This document shows, in pieces, positions 9,171 through 19,134 of a stretch of DNA of 64,000 nt (its first letter is position 1; each line of letters opens with the position of its first letter). Where the stretch lies: contig NZ_CP074102.1 in NCBI RefSeq assembly GCF_018310535.1, forward strand, positions 2,666,001 to 2,730,000, given 5' to 3'. This DNA is from Streptomyces mirabilis. Lineage in GTDB: Bacteria; Actinomycetota; Actinomycetes; Streptomycetales; Streptomycetaceae. A program made the position numbers and the translations under genes. The notes beneath the pieces are model-generated. The model was given only the letters and a program-made list of their open reading frames with translations. It did no database searches and had not been told where the DNA came from.

Positions 9171-10183
9171 TGAGCTCCACCGAAAAGAACCTGCTCGACC
9201 CGGGCTTCGAACTCACGCTCCGCCCCATGCGTTACCCGGACTTCTACGAGCGCTACCGGGACGCCATCAAGAACACCTGGACCGTGGAGGAGGTCGACCT
9301 CCACTCGGACGTGGCCGACCTCGCGAAGCTCTCGCAGGGCGAGCAGCACATGATCGGCCGGCTGGTCGCGTTCTTCGCGACGGGCGACTCGATCGTGTCG
9401 AACAACCTCGTGCTGACCCTCTACAAGCACATCAACTCCCCCGAGGCGCGCCTGTATCTCTCCAGGCAGCTGTTCGAGGAAGCGGTCCACGTCCAGTTCT
9501 ATCTGACCCTGCTGGACACCTACCTCCCCGACCCGGAGGACCGCGCCGCCGCCTTCGACGCCGTCGAGAGCATCCCCTCGATCCGCGAGAAGGCAGAGTT
9601 CTGCTTCAAGTGGATGGACTCGGTGGAGAAGCTGGACCGTCTGGAGACCAAGGCGGACCGGCGTCGCTTCCTGCTCAACCTCATCTGCTTCGCCGCGTGC
9701 ATCGAGGGCCTCTTCTTCTACGGCGCCTTCGCGTACGTCTACTGGTTCCGCAGCCGGGGTCTGCTGCACGGTCTCGCCACCGGCACCAACTGGGTGTTCC
9801 GCGACGAGACGATGCACATGTCCTTCGCCTTCGAAGTGGTGGACACCGTGCGCAAGGAGGAGCCGGAGCTCTTCGACGACCAGCTCCAGCAACAGGTCAC
9901 CGACATGCTGAGGGAGGCCGTCGAGGCCGAGCTGCAGTTCGCGCGCGACCTGTGCGGTGAGGGCCTGCCGGGCATGAACACCGACTCGATGCGCCAGTAC
10001 CTGGAGTGCGTGGCCGACCAGCGTCTCCAGCGCCTCGGCTTCGCCCCGGTGTACGGCTCCGAGAACCCCTTCTCCTTCATGGAACTCCAGGGCGTCCAGG
10101 AGCTGACCAACTTCTTCGAGCGCCGCCCCTCGGCGTACCAGGTGGCGGTCGAGGGCTCGGTCGGCTTCGACGAGGACTTCTGA
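9170..10183 (+). CDS. nrdB: Ribonucleotide reductase small subunit NrdB
   Basis: This is the radical-generating metal subunit partner of NrdA, 337 residues. Metal-ligand helices are visible in LSQGEQHMIGRL, LFEEAVHVQFY and RDETMHMSFAFE. The ATG at 9170 overlaps the nrdA stop, so translation is coupled. A strong hairpin follows the stop, so the operon probably ends here. Streptomyces nrdABS normally continues with the regulator nrdS; here a protease and a lipoprotein gene lie in between. Confidence 0.95.
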   Translation: MSSTEKNLLDPGFELTLRPMRYPDFYERYRDAIKNTWTVEEVDLHSDVADLAKLSQGEQHMIGRLVAFFATGDSIVSNNLVLTLYKHINSPEARLYLSRQLFEEAVHVQFYLTLLDTYLPDPEDRAAAFDAVESIPSIREKAEFCFKWMDSVEKLDRLETKADRRRFLLNLICFAACIEGLFFYGAFAYVYWFRSRGLLHGLATGTNWVFRDETMHMSFAFEVVDTVRKEEPELFDDQLQQQVTDMLREAVEAELQFARDLCGEGLPGMNTDSMRQYLECVADQRLQRLGFAPVYGSENPFSFMELQGVQELTNFFERRPSAYQVAVEGSVGFDEDF

Positions 10184-10194
10184 CGGTACGACAC

Positions 10195-10234
10195 CGGTGA
10201 TGCCGGGACCGCGCGTTGCGGCCCCGGCATCACC
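10195..10234 (+). terminator. Hairpin terminator after nrdB
   Basis: GGTGATGCCGGG pairs with CCCCGGCATCACC around a GC-rich loop, beginning 12 bp after the nrdB stop. Confidence 0.8.
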
Positions 10235-10539
10235 GCGTCTCGTCCATGGGCCGTCCATGCACCGTCCATGGACCCCCTATGGGGCGGCAAAGTTCTTCGG
10301 GCGTGGCTATCCGGGCGTCATCGGCCCCGGCTAGGTTCTGGCCGTCCTGACATGTCACGTACAGCGGCGTGGCGGGGCGCTGGATTGGCATGCCCATGGC
10401 ACATCCGCACCTTTCTCACGCTACGCGCGTCACGGGCCTGCCACGCAACGCCGAGAACCCCCACTTCCGGCTGTGGAGCCGTGCGCGGCCCTACCCCGGC
10501 CCGCACGGCACCGGCCTCAAACCGATGGAGGCAGCACCC
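10235..10539. other. Intergenic region upstream of the sedolisin gene
   Basis: Just after the nrdB terminator the sequence CCGTCCATG occurs in several overlapping near-copies (about 10240-10272). The rest is leader for the protease gene. I could not pick a convincing promoter. The frame of the protease stays open upstream to 10369, but without a ribosome binding site or signal peptide. Confidence 0.4.
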
Positions 10540-12621
10540 ATGCGTGAGACACCCCCCAGCAGGCCCGCCCGGCGACTGCGAAGACTTCTGACCGCCGCCG
10601 CGCCCGCCCTCGCCCTCACGGTCGCCGGACTCATGGCGGCCCCGGCCGCGAACGCGCAGCCGGCGCCGACCACCGCCAAGCCCTCCCGGGCCGCCCAGAA
10701 CGCGAAGGCCCTGACCGCCCCGGCCGCGCAGGCCGTGCACGCCACGGGCAAGGCGGGCCAGAAGGTGCCGACCACACACCTGTGCGGCGCCCCGACGGCC
10801 GGTCACGCGGCCTGTTTCGCGCAGCGCCGCACCGACATCAAGCAGAAGCTGGCCGCCGCGATCTCACCGAACGCCGCCGCCGCGGTGTCCGGCCTGAGCC
10901 CGGCGAACCTGCACAGCGCCTACAACCTGCCCTCCACCGGCGGCTCCGGCCTGACCGTCGCCGTGGTCGACGCGTACAACGACCCCAACGCGGAGTCGGA
11001 CCTCGCGACCTACCGTTCGCAGTTCGGCCTGTCGGCCTGCACCAAGGCCAACGGCTGCTTCAAGCAGGTCAGCCAGACCGGCTCGACCAGCTCCCTGCCG
11101 ACCAACGACACCGGCTGGGCGGGTGAGGAAGCGCTCGACATCGACATGGTGAGCGCGGTCTGCCCGAACTGCAACATCGTCCTCGTCGAGGCCAACTCGG
11201 CCACCGACTCCGACCTCGGCACCGCCGAGAACGAGGCCGTGGCGCTGGGCGCGAAGTTCGTCTCCAACAGCTGGGGCGGCTCCGAGTCCTCCTCGCAGAC
11301 CAGCGAGGACACCTCGTACTTCAAGCACCCGGGCGTCGCCATCACCGTCTCCTCCGGTGACTCCGCCTACGGCGCCGAGTACCCGGCCACGTCCCAGTAC
11401 GTGACCGCCGTCGGCGGCACGGCCCTGTCCACCAGCTCCAACAGCCGCGGCTGGACCGAGTCCGTGTGGAAGACCAGCAGCACCGAGGGCACCGGCTCCG
11501 GCTGCTCCGCCTACGACGCGAAGCCGAGCTGGCAGACCGACACCGGCTGCTCCAAGCGCATGGAGGCCGACGTCTCCGCGGTCGCCGACCCCGCCACCGG
11601 CGTGGCCGTCTACGACACCTACGGCGGCTCCGGCTGGGCGGTCTACGGCGGTACGAGTGCCTCCTCGCCGATCATCGCGGGTGTGTACGCCCTCGCGGGC
11701 ACCCCGGGTTCCAGCGACTACCCGGCGAAGTACCCGTACTCCCACACCTCCAACCTGTACGACGTGACCAGCGGCAACAACGGCTCCTGCTCGCCTTCGT
11801 ACTTCTGCACCGCGGCCACCGGCTACGACGGCCCGACCGGCTGGGGCACCCCGAACGGCACCACCGCCTTCGCCTCGGGCACCAGCACCGGCAACACGGT
11901 GACCGTCACCAACCCGGGCAGCCAGTCCACCACCACCGGCGGTTCGGTCAGCCTGCAGATCTCGGCCAGCGACAGCGCGGGCGCGACGCTCACCTACAGC
12001 GCGAGCGGTCTGCCGACCGGCCTGTCGATCAGCAGCTCCACCGGTCTGATCTCCGGCACCGCGAGCACGGCGGGTACCTACAGCGTCACCGTCTCCGCCT
12101 CCGACAGCACGGGCGCCTCCGGCTCCGCCTCCTTCACCTGGACCGTCAGCTCCTCCGGCGGCGGCACCTGCACCTCGGCGCAGCTGCTCGGCAACCCGGG
12201 CTTCGAGTCGGGCAACACCACCTGGAGCGCCAGCAGTGGCGTCATCACCAACTCCAGCAGTGAGGCCGCACACGCCGGTTCGTACAAGGCCTGGCTGGAC
12301 GGCTACGGCTCGACGCACACCGACACGCTCTCCCAGTCGGTGACGATCCCGTCCGGCTGCAAGGCCAGCTTCACCTTCTACCTGCACATCGACACCGCGG
12401 AGACCACCACCAGCAGCCAGTACGACAAGCTGACGGTCACCGCCGGGTCGACCACCCTGGCGACGTACTCGAACCTCAACGCCGCCTCCGGCTACAGCCA
12501 GAAGACCTTCGACCTGTCCTCGTTCGCCGGGTCCACCGTCACCCTGAAGTTCAGCGGTGTCGAGGACTCCTCGCTCCAGACCAGCTTCGTCGTGGACGAC
12601 ACCGCCGTCACGACCAGCTGA
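10540..12621 (+). CDS. Secreted sedolisin-like serine peptidase (S53) with C-terminal accessory domains
   Basis: This is a 693-residue secreted protease. The signal peptide ([26 protein letters not shown], processing near ANA) precedes a short linker. The catalytic domain (about residues 110-450) shows the sedolisin triad: Glu and Asp in [13 protein letters not shown], the oxyanion Asp in the SSGDSAYG region, and the nucleophile in [14 protein letters not shown] putative immunoglobulin-like repeat follows ([20 protein letters not shown]). A C-terminal beta-sandwich ([14 protein letters not shown] onward) resembles carbohydrate-binding or P-like domains. The large pro-kumamolisin domain usual in this family is not evident; only about 100 residues precede the catalytic domain. 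The ATG at 10540 is chosen because it opens directly onto the signal peptide. Confidence 0.85.
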   Translation: MRETPPSRPARRLRRLLTAAAPALALTVAGLMAAPAANAQPAPTTAKPSRAAQNAKALTAPAAQAVHATGKAGQKVPTTHLCGAPTAGHAACFAQRRTDIKQKLAAAISPNAAAAVSGLSPANLHSAYNLPSTGGSGLTVAVVDAYNDPNAESDLATYRSQFGLSACTKANGCFKQVSQTGSTSSLPTNDTGWAGEEALDIDMVSAVCPNCNIVLVEANSATDSDLGTAENEAVALGAKFVSNSWGGSESSSQTSEDTSYFKHPGVAITVSSGDSAYGAEYPATSQYVTAVGGTALSTSSNSRGWTESVWKTSSTEGTGSGCSAYDAKPSWQTDTGCSKRMEADVSAVADPATGVAVYDTYGGSGWAVYGGTSASSPIIAGVYALAGTPGSSDYPAKYPYSHTSNLYDVTSGNNGSCSPSYFCTAATGYDGPTGWGTPNGTTAFASGTSTGNTVTVTNPGSQSTTTGGSVSLQISASDSAGATLTYSASGLPTGLSISSSTGLISGTASTAGTYSVTVSASDSTGASGSASFTWTVSSSGGGTCTSAQLLGNPGFESGNTTWSASSGVITNSSSEAAHAGSYKAWLDGYGSTHTDTLSQSVTIPSGCKASFTFYLHIDTAETTTSSQYDKLTVTAGSTTLATYSNLNAASGYSQKTFDLSSFAGSTVTLKFSGVEDSSLQTSFVVDDTAVTTS

Positions 12622-12627
12622 CCAGTG

Positions 12628-12657
12628 GGGCCCTGGCCGGCGTCGCGGCCAGGGCCC
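12628..12657 (+). terminator. Hairpin terminator after the sedolisin gene
   Basis: GGGCCCTGGCCG pairs perfectly with CGGCCAGGGCCC around a 6-base loop, beginning 6 bp after the stop. Confidence 0.85.
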
Positions 12658-12720
12658 TGTGTCCCTGTGTGGATCCTGATGCGGGGGTGGCACGTCCAAG
12701 CGACAAGGAGGTGCCACCCC

Positions 12721-13179
12721 ATGCGCCGTACGACCCACCATCGGATCCTCGCCCTCACGGCCCTGACGCTGCTCCTCGCGGGCTGCGGCACACAGGGCGG
12801 CGGTGACGCGGGCGGCAGCCGCACCGTGTCGCCGTCCCCCACGACGAGCCACCAGAGCTGCGACACGGCTCCCGCGGAGCTCGGCGCCGCCGACACCGGC
12901 CACACGTACTGCCTCACGGCCGGCGGCGTACTCCGCCTCACCCTGGACGGCACCACCAGTCGGCCGTGGACCCCTGTCAAGGTCAGCGGCGCCGGGCTAG
13001 AGGCCACCAACAGCGGCGTCGTCCTCCAGGCGGGCGACGCGAGCTCCGCCTTCAAGGCGGTCTCGGCGGGAACCGCCCACCTCACCTCGTCCCGGCCGCT
13101 CTGCGCGACCGCCCCGGGCAAGGTGTCGTGCAAGGGCATTCAGGAGTGGACGGTCACGGTGCTGGTCACGAAGTCCTAG
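12721..13179 (+). CDS. Small secreted lipoprotein, function unknown
   Basis: This 152-residue protein has a lipoprotein signal (LALTALTLLLAGCG) and lipobox cysteine near residue 22, then a Gly/Ser/Thr-rich linker. A compact beta-type domain follows with cysteines at about 42, 61 and near the C-terminus (RPLCATAPGKVSCKG). The ATG follows ACAAGGAGGTG. Segments such as CLTAGGVLRLTLDG and GTAHLTSSRPLC suggest a small beta fold, but I do not recognise a family. It is flanked by the sedolisin gene upstream and the AraC-type regulator downstream. Confidence 0.8.
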   Translation: MRRTTHHRILALTALTLLLAGCGTQGGGDAGGSRTVSPSPTTSHQSCDTAPAELGAADTGHTYCLTAGGVLRLTLDGTTSRPWTPVKVSGAGLEATNSGVVLQAGDASSAFKAVSAGTAHLTSSRPLCATAPGKVSCKGIQEWTVTVLVTKS

Positions 13180-13293
13180 CTGACGGTCGATGCGCCGCTC
13201 GTGGGCCGCGCCGATCAGCGCGGGCAGGGCCAGGACCACGAAGATCGCGAGGACGGTCAGGATTCCGGCGGTGGTGTCCATGAGTGTCTTCAT
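12997..13293 (-). CDS. Possible small membrane protein, partly antisense to the lipoprotein gene
   Basis: The minus strand encodes MKTLMDTTAGILTVLAIFVV, then LALPALIGAAHERRIDRQL. This is one transmembrane helix followed by a basic RRIDRQ tail, a pattern I have seen in short Streptomyces membrane proteins. The first 39 codons lie in the gap after the lipoprotein gene; the remaining 59 codons run antisense through it and look non-native. A real product may originally have stopped soon after RRIDRQ. There is no clear ribosome binding site, so confidence is low. Confidence 0.35.
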   Translation of the reverse strand: MKTLMDTTAGILTVLAIFVVLALPALIGAAHERRIDRQLGLRDQHRDRPLLNALARHLARGGRAERPGRGEVGGSRRDRLEGGARVARLEDDAAVGGL

Positions 13294-13387
13294 GAACACC
13301 ACTGTCGTACCGCTCGCCCCTCGGCGTCAGTGGCAGGACTGCCGTAGACCCTCGATTTCCTGCCACTGACGAGGCACACTGGCGGGC

Positions 13388-14350
13388 ATGCTGAAAAACG
13401 TGGCCGCGGTCCTGCTCGACGGTGTGCACCCCTTCGAACTCGGGGTCGTCTGCGAGGTGTTCGGCATCGACCGCAGCGACGACGGCCTGCCCGTCTACGA
13501 CTTCGCGGTCGCCTCCGCGGAGGGCCCGACCCTGACCACCCACGCGGGGTTCTCGCTGACCACCGAGCACGGCCTGGAGCGCCTGGAGAGCGCCGACCTC
13601 ATCGCTCTCCCCGCCGGGAACTCCTATGTGTCCCGGTCCTATCCGCCCGAACTGCTCGACGCCCTGCACCGCGCCACGGACCGCGGCGCCCGGGTGCTCA
13701 GCGTCTGCTCCGGCGTCTTCGTGCTCGGCGCGGCCGGGCTCCTCGACGGGCGGCGCTGCGCCGTGCACTGGCACCACGCCGAGGAGCTCACCCGGCAGTA
13801 CCCGAAGGCGATCGTCGAACCGGACGTGCTGTACGTGGACGAGGACCCGGTGATCACCTCGGCCGGCACCGCCGCCGGAATCGACGCCTGTCTGCACATC
13901 GTCCGCAAGGAACAGGGCCCCGAGGTCGCCAACGCCATCGCCCGCCGCATGGTGGTGCCCCCGCACCGGGACGGCGGGCAGGCCCAGTACATCGAGCGCC
14001 CGCTGCCCCGCTCCACCTGCGACACGGTCGGCGAGGTACTGGTGTGGATGGAGCGCCACCTCGACCGGGAGGTGACCGTCGAGCAGCTCGCGGCCCGCGC
14101 CCACATGTCCCCGCGCACCTTCGCACGCCGCTTCCAGCAGGAGACCGGCACCACCCCCTACCGCTGGATCCTGCGCCAAAGGGTGCTGCTGGCACAGGAG
14201 TTGCTGGAGGCGTCGGACGAGACGATGGACGCGATCGCGGGCCGCACCGGGTTCGGCACCGCGGCCGCGCTGCGCCACCAGTTCGTCCGGAGCCTGGGGA
14301 CGACCCCGCAGGCCTACCGGCGCACGTTCAGGGGCCCGCGGGCTGCCTGA
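13388..14350 (+). CDS. nrdS: AraC-family regulator with DJ-1/PfpI-type domain (NrdS-like, GlxA type)
   Basis: This 320-residue protein has an N-terminal class I amidotransferase/DJ-1-like domain (about 1-185, with SVCSGVFVLGAAGLLDGRRC at the nucleophile elbow). Its C-terminal double helix-turn-helix AraC domain (about 210-315) contains AAALRHQFVRSLGTTPQAYR. An AraC-like gene named nrdS lies downstream of nrdAB in Streptomyces, and position and family match that. Here it is 3.2 kb from nrdB and has its own start, so cotranscription with nrdAB is unlikely. Its target and ligand are not known from sequence. Confidence 0.7.
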   Translation: MLKNVAAVLLDGVHPFELGVVCEVFGIDRSDDGLPVYDFAVASAEGPTLTTHAGFSLTTEHGLERLESADLIALPAGNSYVSRSYPPELLDALHRATDRGARVLSVCSGVFVLGAAGLLDGRRCAVHWHHAEELTRQYPKAIVEPDVLYVDEDPVITSAGTAAGIDACLHIVRKEQGPEVANAIARRMVVPPHRDGGQAQYIERPLPRSTCDTVGEVLVWMERHLDREVTVEQLAARAHMSPRTFARRFQQETGTTPYRWILRQRVLLAQELLEASDETMDAIAGRTGFGTAAALRHQFVRSLGTTPQAYRRTFRGPRAA

Positions 14351-14397
14351 ACGCGCACCGGTACGGACACCGGGTCACCGCGGACGACACCGCGCGG

Positions 14398-15768
14398 TCA
14401 CCGCGGCAGGGCCCTCAGCAGCAGCCGGTACGGACGCAGGGTGATGCCGACGCGGGTCGCGTCATTGGACTCGGAGACCTGCTCGAACCGCCACCGGGAC
14501 GCCACCGTCGCCGTGATCAGGCTGAGCTGCGCCATCGAGAAGTGGTCGCTCGGGCACTTCCGGTTGCCCACACTGAAGGGGCTCATGGCGTACTTCGGGA
14601 CGTCCTTGGCGCGTTCCGGAAGCCAGCGGTCGGGGTCGAAATCCAGATGCCCGTCGTACGAGCGCGGATCGCGCTGGATGGCGAACGGACTGTAGACGAT
14701 GTCGGCACCGGCCGGAATCCGATAGCCGCCGAGTTCGGTTTCGGTCACCGCCCGCCGGGTCAAAATCCATACGGCGGGGCGCAGCCGCATCGACTCGACG
14801 ACGACATTGTTGGTGTACGACAGCTTCCGGACGTCGTCGAATGCGACGGGGCGGTCCCCTACGACGGATTTGACCTCCTCGGCCACCCGTGCGGCGTGTT
14901 CCGGGTGTTCGGTGAGGACTTGCAGCAGCCACATGATCGTGGACGCCACGGTTTCGCTGCCGGGCGTGAGTATCGCTACGACTTGGTCGTGGATCTCCTG
15001 TTCGCCGATCGGCTCGCCGTTCTCGTCCTTCGCTTCCAGCAATGCCGTCAGCAAATCGTCCGGCTTTTGACCGGATGCGCGGCGCTCGGCGACGATCTCG
15101 TCGACGAGGAGATGCAAATCGGCCAATGCGCGGTCGAATTTGCGGTTGGCCGGAAACGGCAGCCGATAGAGCGGGCCCGCCGGGATGACCATGCGCCGGT
15201 ACATGCCGCGGAACACGGTGGCGAGCGCGATGCTCAGGCGCTCGGCGCGCTCGTCCATGAACTCGCCGCGCAGCAGACAGCGGGCCGCGATGCGCACGGC
15301 GACGCGGAACGACTCGGAGGTGCAGTCGACGGGCTCGCCCGACCCCATGCGCTCGGCGAGCGCCCGCGCCTCCTCCTCCATGATCGGTCCGTACTCGGGG
15401 ATGATGTCGAGCCGGAACGCCGGCTGGATGGTGCGGCGCTGGCGACGGTGCCTGGGCCCGTTCGCGGTGGCGACGCCCTCCTTGCCGAGCAGGCCTTCCA
15501 GGGACTCCCAGAGGGGTCCGTCGATCTTGAAGTCGGTGCTGAGCGCCATCGCTCCGGTGAGGGCCGGCGAGGTGAGCGCGTACACCGTCTTGGGGCCCAG
15601 CTTGAGCCGTACGACGTCGCCGTGGTCGCGGAGCCGGGCGAGGAAGCCCAGCGGGTCGCGGACCAGTTTCCAGCCGTGACCCAGGACCGGCAGGCCGCCT
15701 CCGGCGAGGGGTGGAACGGGCAGCTGCGGTGCCGCGGGTTGCGCGGGCTTCACTGACTCGACGGTCAT
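14398..15768 (-). CDS. cyp170A1: Cytochrome P450 CYP170A1-like (albaflavenone synthase)
   Basis: This 456-residue P450 oxidises epi-isozizaene in two steps to albaflavenone. Visible landmarks are the I-helix [12 protein letters not shown], the ExxR motif ESMRLRP, and the heme-binding loop [13 protein letters not shown]. The start overlaps the stop of the synthase gene by 4 bp (ATGA), so the two are translated together. Family members are known to have a second, terpene-synthase-like active site making farnesene; the Asp-rich stretch [14 protein letters not shown] is a candidate for the metal-binding motif here. It is convergent with the AraC-type regulator. Confidence 0.9.
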   Translation of the reverse strand: MTVESVKPAQPAAPQLPVPPLAGGGLPVLGHGWKLVRDPLGFLARLRDHGDVVRLKLGPKTVYALTSPALTGAMALSTDFKIDGPLWESLEGLLGKEGVATANGPRHRRQRRTIQPAFRLDIIPEYGPIMEEEARALAERMGSGEPVDCTSESFRVAVRIAARCLLRGEFMDERAERLSIALATVFRGMYRRMVIPAGPLYRLPFPANRKFDRALADLHLLVDEIVAERRASGQKPDDLLTALLEAKDENGEPIGEQEIHDQVVAILTPGSETVASTIMWLLQVLTEHPEHAARVAEEVKSVVGDRPVAFDDVRKLSYTNNVVVESMRLRPAVWILTRRAVTETELGGYRIPAGADIVYSPFAIQRDPRSYDGHLDFDPDRWLPERAKDVPKYAMSPFSVGNRKCPSDHFSMAQLSLITATVASRWRFEQVSESNDATRVGITLRPYRLLLRALPR

Positions 15769-16850
15769 GACTCACCTGCCGCTTCGTTGTTGACGTACGG
15801 GGGTGTGGAGCGGTCGTCCCAGCTGTCGACGGTGTACCGGCCGGACTCGTGGTGGAACCAGTACACGGAGCTGAACCAGTTCCGCATATTGCCGAGGCAC
15901 GCTTTCACGGCGAGGCTCAATTCCTTGCCGTGCACGGTGCCGTCCGCGAGGGTGTCGGCGAACCGGTTGAGGTCCTTTTCCGCGTCGAGGAATTCGGCGA
16001 TGCATTCCTCGATCCGCCGCCGGATGTTCTGGACCGCTTCTTCGAGTGTCAGCCCCTCGTGGCGGATGAGGCTGATTCCGAGATTGTGGACCTCGTCGCC
16101 CGCGATTTCTTTCGGGAGCGAACAGAGGTCGTTGTACCAAGCGGCGAATTCCTGGCTCAGCAGGGCCGCCCGGCGATATGAGAAATGGTTCCGCACGGCG
16201 GTGGGAATTTCACTGCCCGCGCTCGGCTCCAGAAGGTCGGTCCAGATCCAGTGCGCGAAGGTGAGCCGCCTCAGTTCCAGATATTCCTCGACCGTGGGCA
16301 CGGTGACGTTGACACGGTTGCGGAATTCCCGGTCGTACGCCTCGATCACCGCGTGGAAATGCCGGGCGAAGCGTGCGTTCCACTTCTTGGTCAGGAACGA
16401 GTACAGGCGCACCATGCTGTCCGCGAACCCCGCGACCAGGGGATCCTGGTGGTGCAGATACTCCCTCGGGGAGTCGAGAGCCGCGTGCAGCTGGAACCTG
16501 AGCCTCCGCCAGGCGCCGGGCCTGCCGTGGACGACATCGCGGTCGTGGCGGTCGTCCCAGACGAAGAACCACGCGCTGTAGTCGGCTATCGCCTGCATGA
16601 CCTCGTCGGGGGCGCCAATGTAGTAGCCCGCCATCAGGTCCGTATAGCAAAGGCCGTCGGCATATTCGTCGACCTTGTCCGCCGGCATGAGGCGTTTTTC
16701 CCTCAGCCACGAACGTGTGTTCTCCTGGAGCCTCGGCCAATACGGGTGCAGTTGACGGGGAAACGCGGACTCGATCACCGGGATAGAGAGCGCCGGTGGA
16801 ACCGCGACCACAGTCGGTGTCGATGAAGTGCCGTGTGAGAATGCATGCAC
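15765..16850 (-). CDS. eizA: Epi-isozizaene synthase (sesquiterpene cyclase)
   Basis: This cyclase converts farnesyl diphosphate to epi-isozizaene. The GTG at 16850 after GAGAGGGG gives 361 residues, the length of S. coelicolor EizA (SCO5222). The metal-binding motifs are both intact: DDRHD at residues 99-103 and the NSE-type motif NDLCSLPKE near 240-248. The C-terminus keeps [20 protein letters not shown]. It is the first gene of a two-gene operon with the overlapping P450, and the pair makes the antibiotic sesquiterpenoid albaflavenone. Upstream are 220 bp with no gene before the def terminator. Confidence 0.95.
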   Translation of the reverse strand: MHAFSHGTSSTPTVVAVPPALSIPVIESAFPRQLHPYWPRLQENTRSWLREKRLMPADKVDEYADGLCYTDLMAGYYIGAPDEVMQAIADYSAWFFVWDDRHDRDVVHGRPGAWRRLRFQLHAALDSPREYLHHQDPLVAGFADSMVRLYSFLTKKWNARFARHFHAVIEAYDREFRNRVNVTVPTVEEYLELRRLTFAHWIWTDLLEPSAGSEIPTAVRNHFSYRRAALLSQEFAAWYNDLCSLPKEIAGDEVHNLGISLIRHEGLTLEEAVQNIRRRIEECIAEFLDAEKDLNRFADTLADGTVHGKELSLAVKACLGNMRNWFSSVYWFHHESGRYTVDSWDDRSTPPYVNNEAAGES

Positions 16851-17073
16851 GAACAAACCCCTCTCAGCCGCCAGTTGGCGCTGCGCCCCTCCCGCTGTGC
16901 CGGGCGTGCGCCGTTGCATATCCCCGCACTTCCCATTCAGCACCACAACTGACCGTTCTGGGAACGGATTTGCTTCACTCACTACCCCACAGTGCTGAGA
17001 ATGTCCCCTTGCGTGACTGAATATGGATCACTAGAGGAGCGCAAGGGATCGAACGTGCGACGCACATGCGAAC

Positions 17074-17109
17074 GGCGCCTGGTCAGGGGATTCCCCTTGA
17101 CCAGACGCC
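17074..17109 (-). terminator. Hairpin terminator after def
   Basis: GGCGCCTGGTCA-GGGG pairs with CCCC-TTGACCAGACGCC with one bulge. It lies about 90 bp past the def stop and before the eizA promoter region, insulating the two units. Confidence 0.7.
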
Positions 17110-17199
17110 GCTCGGGCAGGTCCGCGAGTGCGCGCGAGCCCCAACTGTCCCGCCGCGACTCAGCCGTTCAAGTCGCCCACCAGATCCTGTCCCGGTGTC

Positions 17200-17850
17200 C
17201 TAGTCGTTCGCGACGATCGGGTAGCGGGGCTCGTTCTCGGCCATCTGCCGCAGGGCCTCCTTGCGCTCGCGCTTGGAGAGCCGGTCGATGTAGAGGTAGC
17301 CGTACAGGTGGTCGGTCTCGTGCTGGAGGCAGCGCGCGAAGTAGCCGGTGCCGCGCACCTTGATCGGGTTGCCCTTCTCGTCCTGCCCGGTGACCTCCGC
17401 GTAGTCGGGGCGGGCCAGCGGCGCGTACGCGGTCGGCACGGAGAGGCAGCCCTCGTTGCTGTCGTCGAGGCGGCGCTGCTCGGCGGGCAGCTCGACGAGG
17501 ACGGGGTTGCAGACGACACCGACGTGCCGCTTGCCCTCGTCGTCCTGGCAGTCGTAGACGAAGACCTTGAGATCGACGCCGATCTGGTTGGCCGCCAGGC
17601 CCACGCCCTCGGCGGTGCGCTGGCTGGCGAACATGTCGGCGATCAGCTCGTCGAGCTCGGGCCCGAACTCGGTGACGTCCTTGCACTCCTTGTGCAGCAC
17701 CGGGTTGCCGACGACCGTGATCGGCCGCGAGGTACCGCGCTCACGGTAGGCCGCCTCGCGCTCCTCACCGTCCTCGGTGTCGTTGACGAAGCCCTCGTCG
17801 TCCACGGGGAGCACTCCAGAGTGCTGCTGCTCGGTGTCCTGCTGCGCCAT
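17200..17850 (-). CDS. def: Peptide deformylase
   Basis: This enzyme removes the N-formyl group from nascent proteins. It has 216 residues, with all three catalytic motifs intact: [17 protein letters not shown] and QHETDHL (metal ligands Cys and two His). An acidic N-terminal extension of about 40 residues precedes the core and is longer than in E. coli Def, which is common in actinobacteria. The gene stands alone with a terminator to its left. Confidence 0.95.
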   Translation of the reverse strand: MAQQDTEQQHSGVLPVDDEGFVNDTEDGEEREAAYRERGTSRPITVVGNPVLHKECKDVTEFGPELDELIADMFASQRTAEGVGLAANQIGVDLKVFVYDCQDDEGKRHVGVVCNPVLVELPAEQRRLDDSNEGCLSVPTAYAPLARPDYAEVTGQDEKGNPIKVRGTGYFARCLQHETDHLYGYLYIDRLSKRERKEALRQMAENEPRYPIVAND

Positions 17851-18000
17851 GACCGACGTACGCCTTCCTCGAAACCAGGGGTGTGGTGCTCATACAGGGT
17901 ACGGGGGTGGCACCCCGCGAGGGCGCGGGACCGTGTTGATCTGCGGCTCCGCCGCGTGGGCGCGACAAGCCCCCACCGGCCCGTGGCGAACCCGGAGCGC

Positions 18001-18981
18001 TCAGCACACCTCTTCGAGATCCCGCCAGTCCCGGGAGTCGGGGCTGTCCGCGACCCACCCGTCCAGCAACCCCCTGACCAGCGAAGCCGGCGCAGCGAGA
18101 CCGCACTCCCGCTCCGGCACCCACAGCTGCCCGTCGGTGCGGTGACCGAGCGGTCCGGGATGCCCGGGCTCGCTGTGGTCGTGCGGGTCGAGGTGCTCAC
18201 CGTCGCCCTCGTCGGACGGCATCCGCGACTCGGAACACATCCGGCACAGCAGCCGTACGGACGAGGACCAGTCCTCCGCGGCGAAGCCGGCGTCCGCCGC
18301 GAGCTGCTCCAGGGCGTCCCGGTCCTCCTCGGTGGCGGCCTCCAGGAGAACCACCCAGGTGGGTACCGGGGAGGGCGCCCACAGCTCGATCTCGTCGAAG
18401 ACGGGATAGGCGTGCCCGGCGGCGGTCGTCCGCTCCCCGTGCGGGACACCGTCGTGCAGGACGACCTCGCCCCAGCGCCGCCCCGAGGACGGCAGCGGAA
18501 TGGACAGGACCTCCACCCGGGCCGGATCGAGCCTGCGTCCCCACACGACCTCGGCCTCGCCCTCCGGCGACAGCCGTACGGCCGCACTGCCGAGGTCCAT
18601 GCCCACCGGTTCTCCGGAGACGGCGGCCCCGCCGGGCACCCGCAGCCCGTACGCCTGCCAGGCGCGGCGGGCCAGCGGCCAGTCCTGCAGGGCGGTGGCG
18701 GCGATCCCGACGTTCCACCAGTCGGGGGCGCCCGCCTCCTGGTCGAGGAGTGCGACGGCCCTGAGGCCCGCGGCCCGTGCCTGCTCCCAGTCGTGCCGGA
18801 ACTTGTGCAGCAGTGCCAGGTTGAACCAGGACTCCGACAGCCAGGGCTCCAGGTCCGCGGCGCGCGTCAGCAGCGCTCCCGCGTCCTCGTACCGGCCGTC
18901 GCCGATCAGCGTGAACGCGCGATCGGTGGCCTGCCGCCATGAGGCGGAGGGCCGGTGCCGTCCCTTGCCGAAGATCCTCAC
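18001..18981 (-). CDS. TPR-containing protein, function unknown
   Basis: The N-terminal half (about residues 10-110) forms helical TPR-like repeats, for example YEDAGALLTRAADLEPWL and LALLHKFRHDWEQARAAG. The second half is a beta-rich region ending in a variable acidic/His-rich segment and a C-terminal Cys. The GTG at 18981 (VRIFGKGRHRP) gives 326 residues. Upstream in-frame codons are rich in Arg and Asn and cover a short duplication of CCCGCCTGCC-type sequence, so I excluded them. I do not recognise a named family; it is probably a cytoplasmic scaffold. A cysteine pair (LLCRMC) near residue 240 may bind metal. Confidence 0.75.
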   Translation of the reverse strand: MRIFGKGRHRPSASWRQATDRAFTLIGDGRYEDAGALLTRAADLEPWLSESWFNLALLHKFRHDWEQARAAGLRAVALLDQEAGAPDWWNVGIAATALQDWPLARRAWQAYGLRVPGGAAVSGEPVGMDLGSAAVRLSPEGEAEVVWGRRLDPARVEVLSIPLPSSGRRWGEVVLHDGVPHGERTTAAGHAYPVFDEIELWAPSPVPTWVVLLEAATEEDRDALEQLAADAGFAAEDWSSSVRLLCRMCSESRMPSDEGDGEHLDPHDHSEPGHPGPLGHRTDGQLWVPERECGLAAPASLVRGLLDGWVADSPDSRDWRDLEEVC

Positions 18982-19134
18982 GATTCCCGCCTGCCAGTTC
19001 CTTGCGTTTCCCGCCTGCCGGTCCCTTGAAGAGTTTCTTGAAGACAGCGCAGCCCCGGGCTGGCCCGTGCCCCCGAACACCCTCTTCCTCGCATCCAACC
19101 ACGGACCGTTGGACGGGCGCTCATTACCCATGGG

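Noticed and set aside
18982..19131. 50-residue N-terminal extension of the TPR protein
   Set aside because: The extension is low-complexity and overlaps a short duplication; the GTG at 18981 starts the conserved-looking part.
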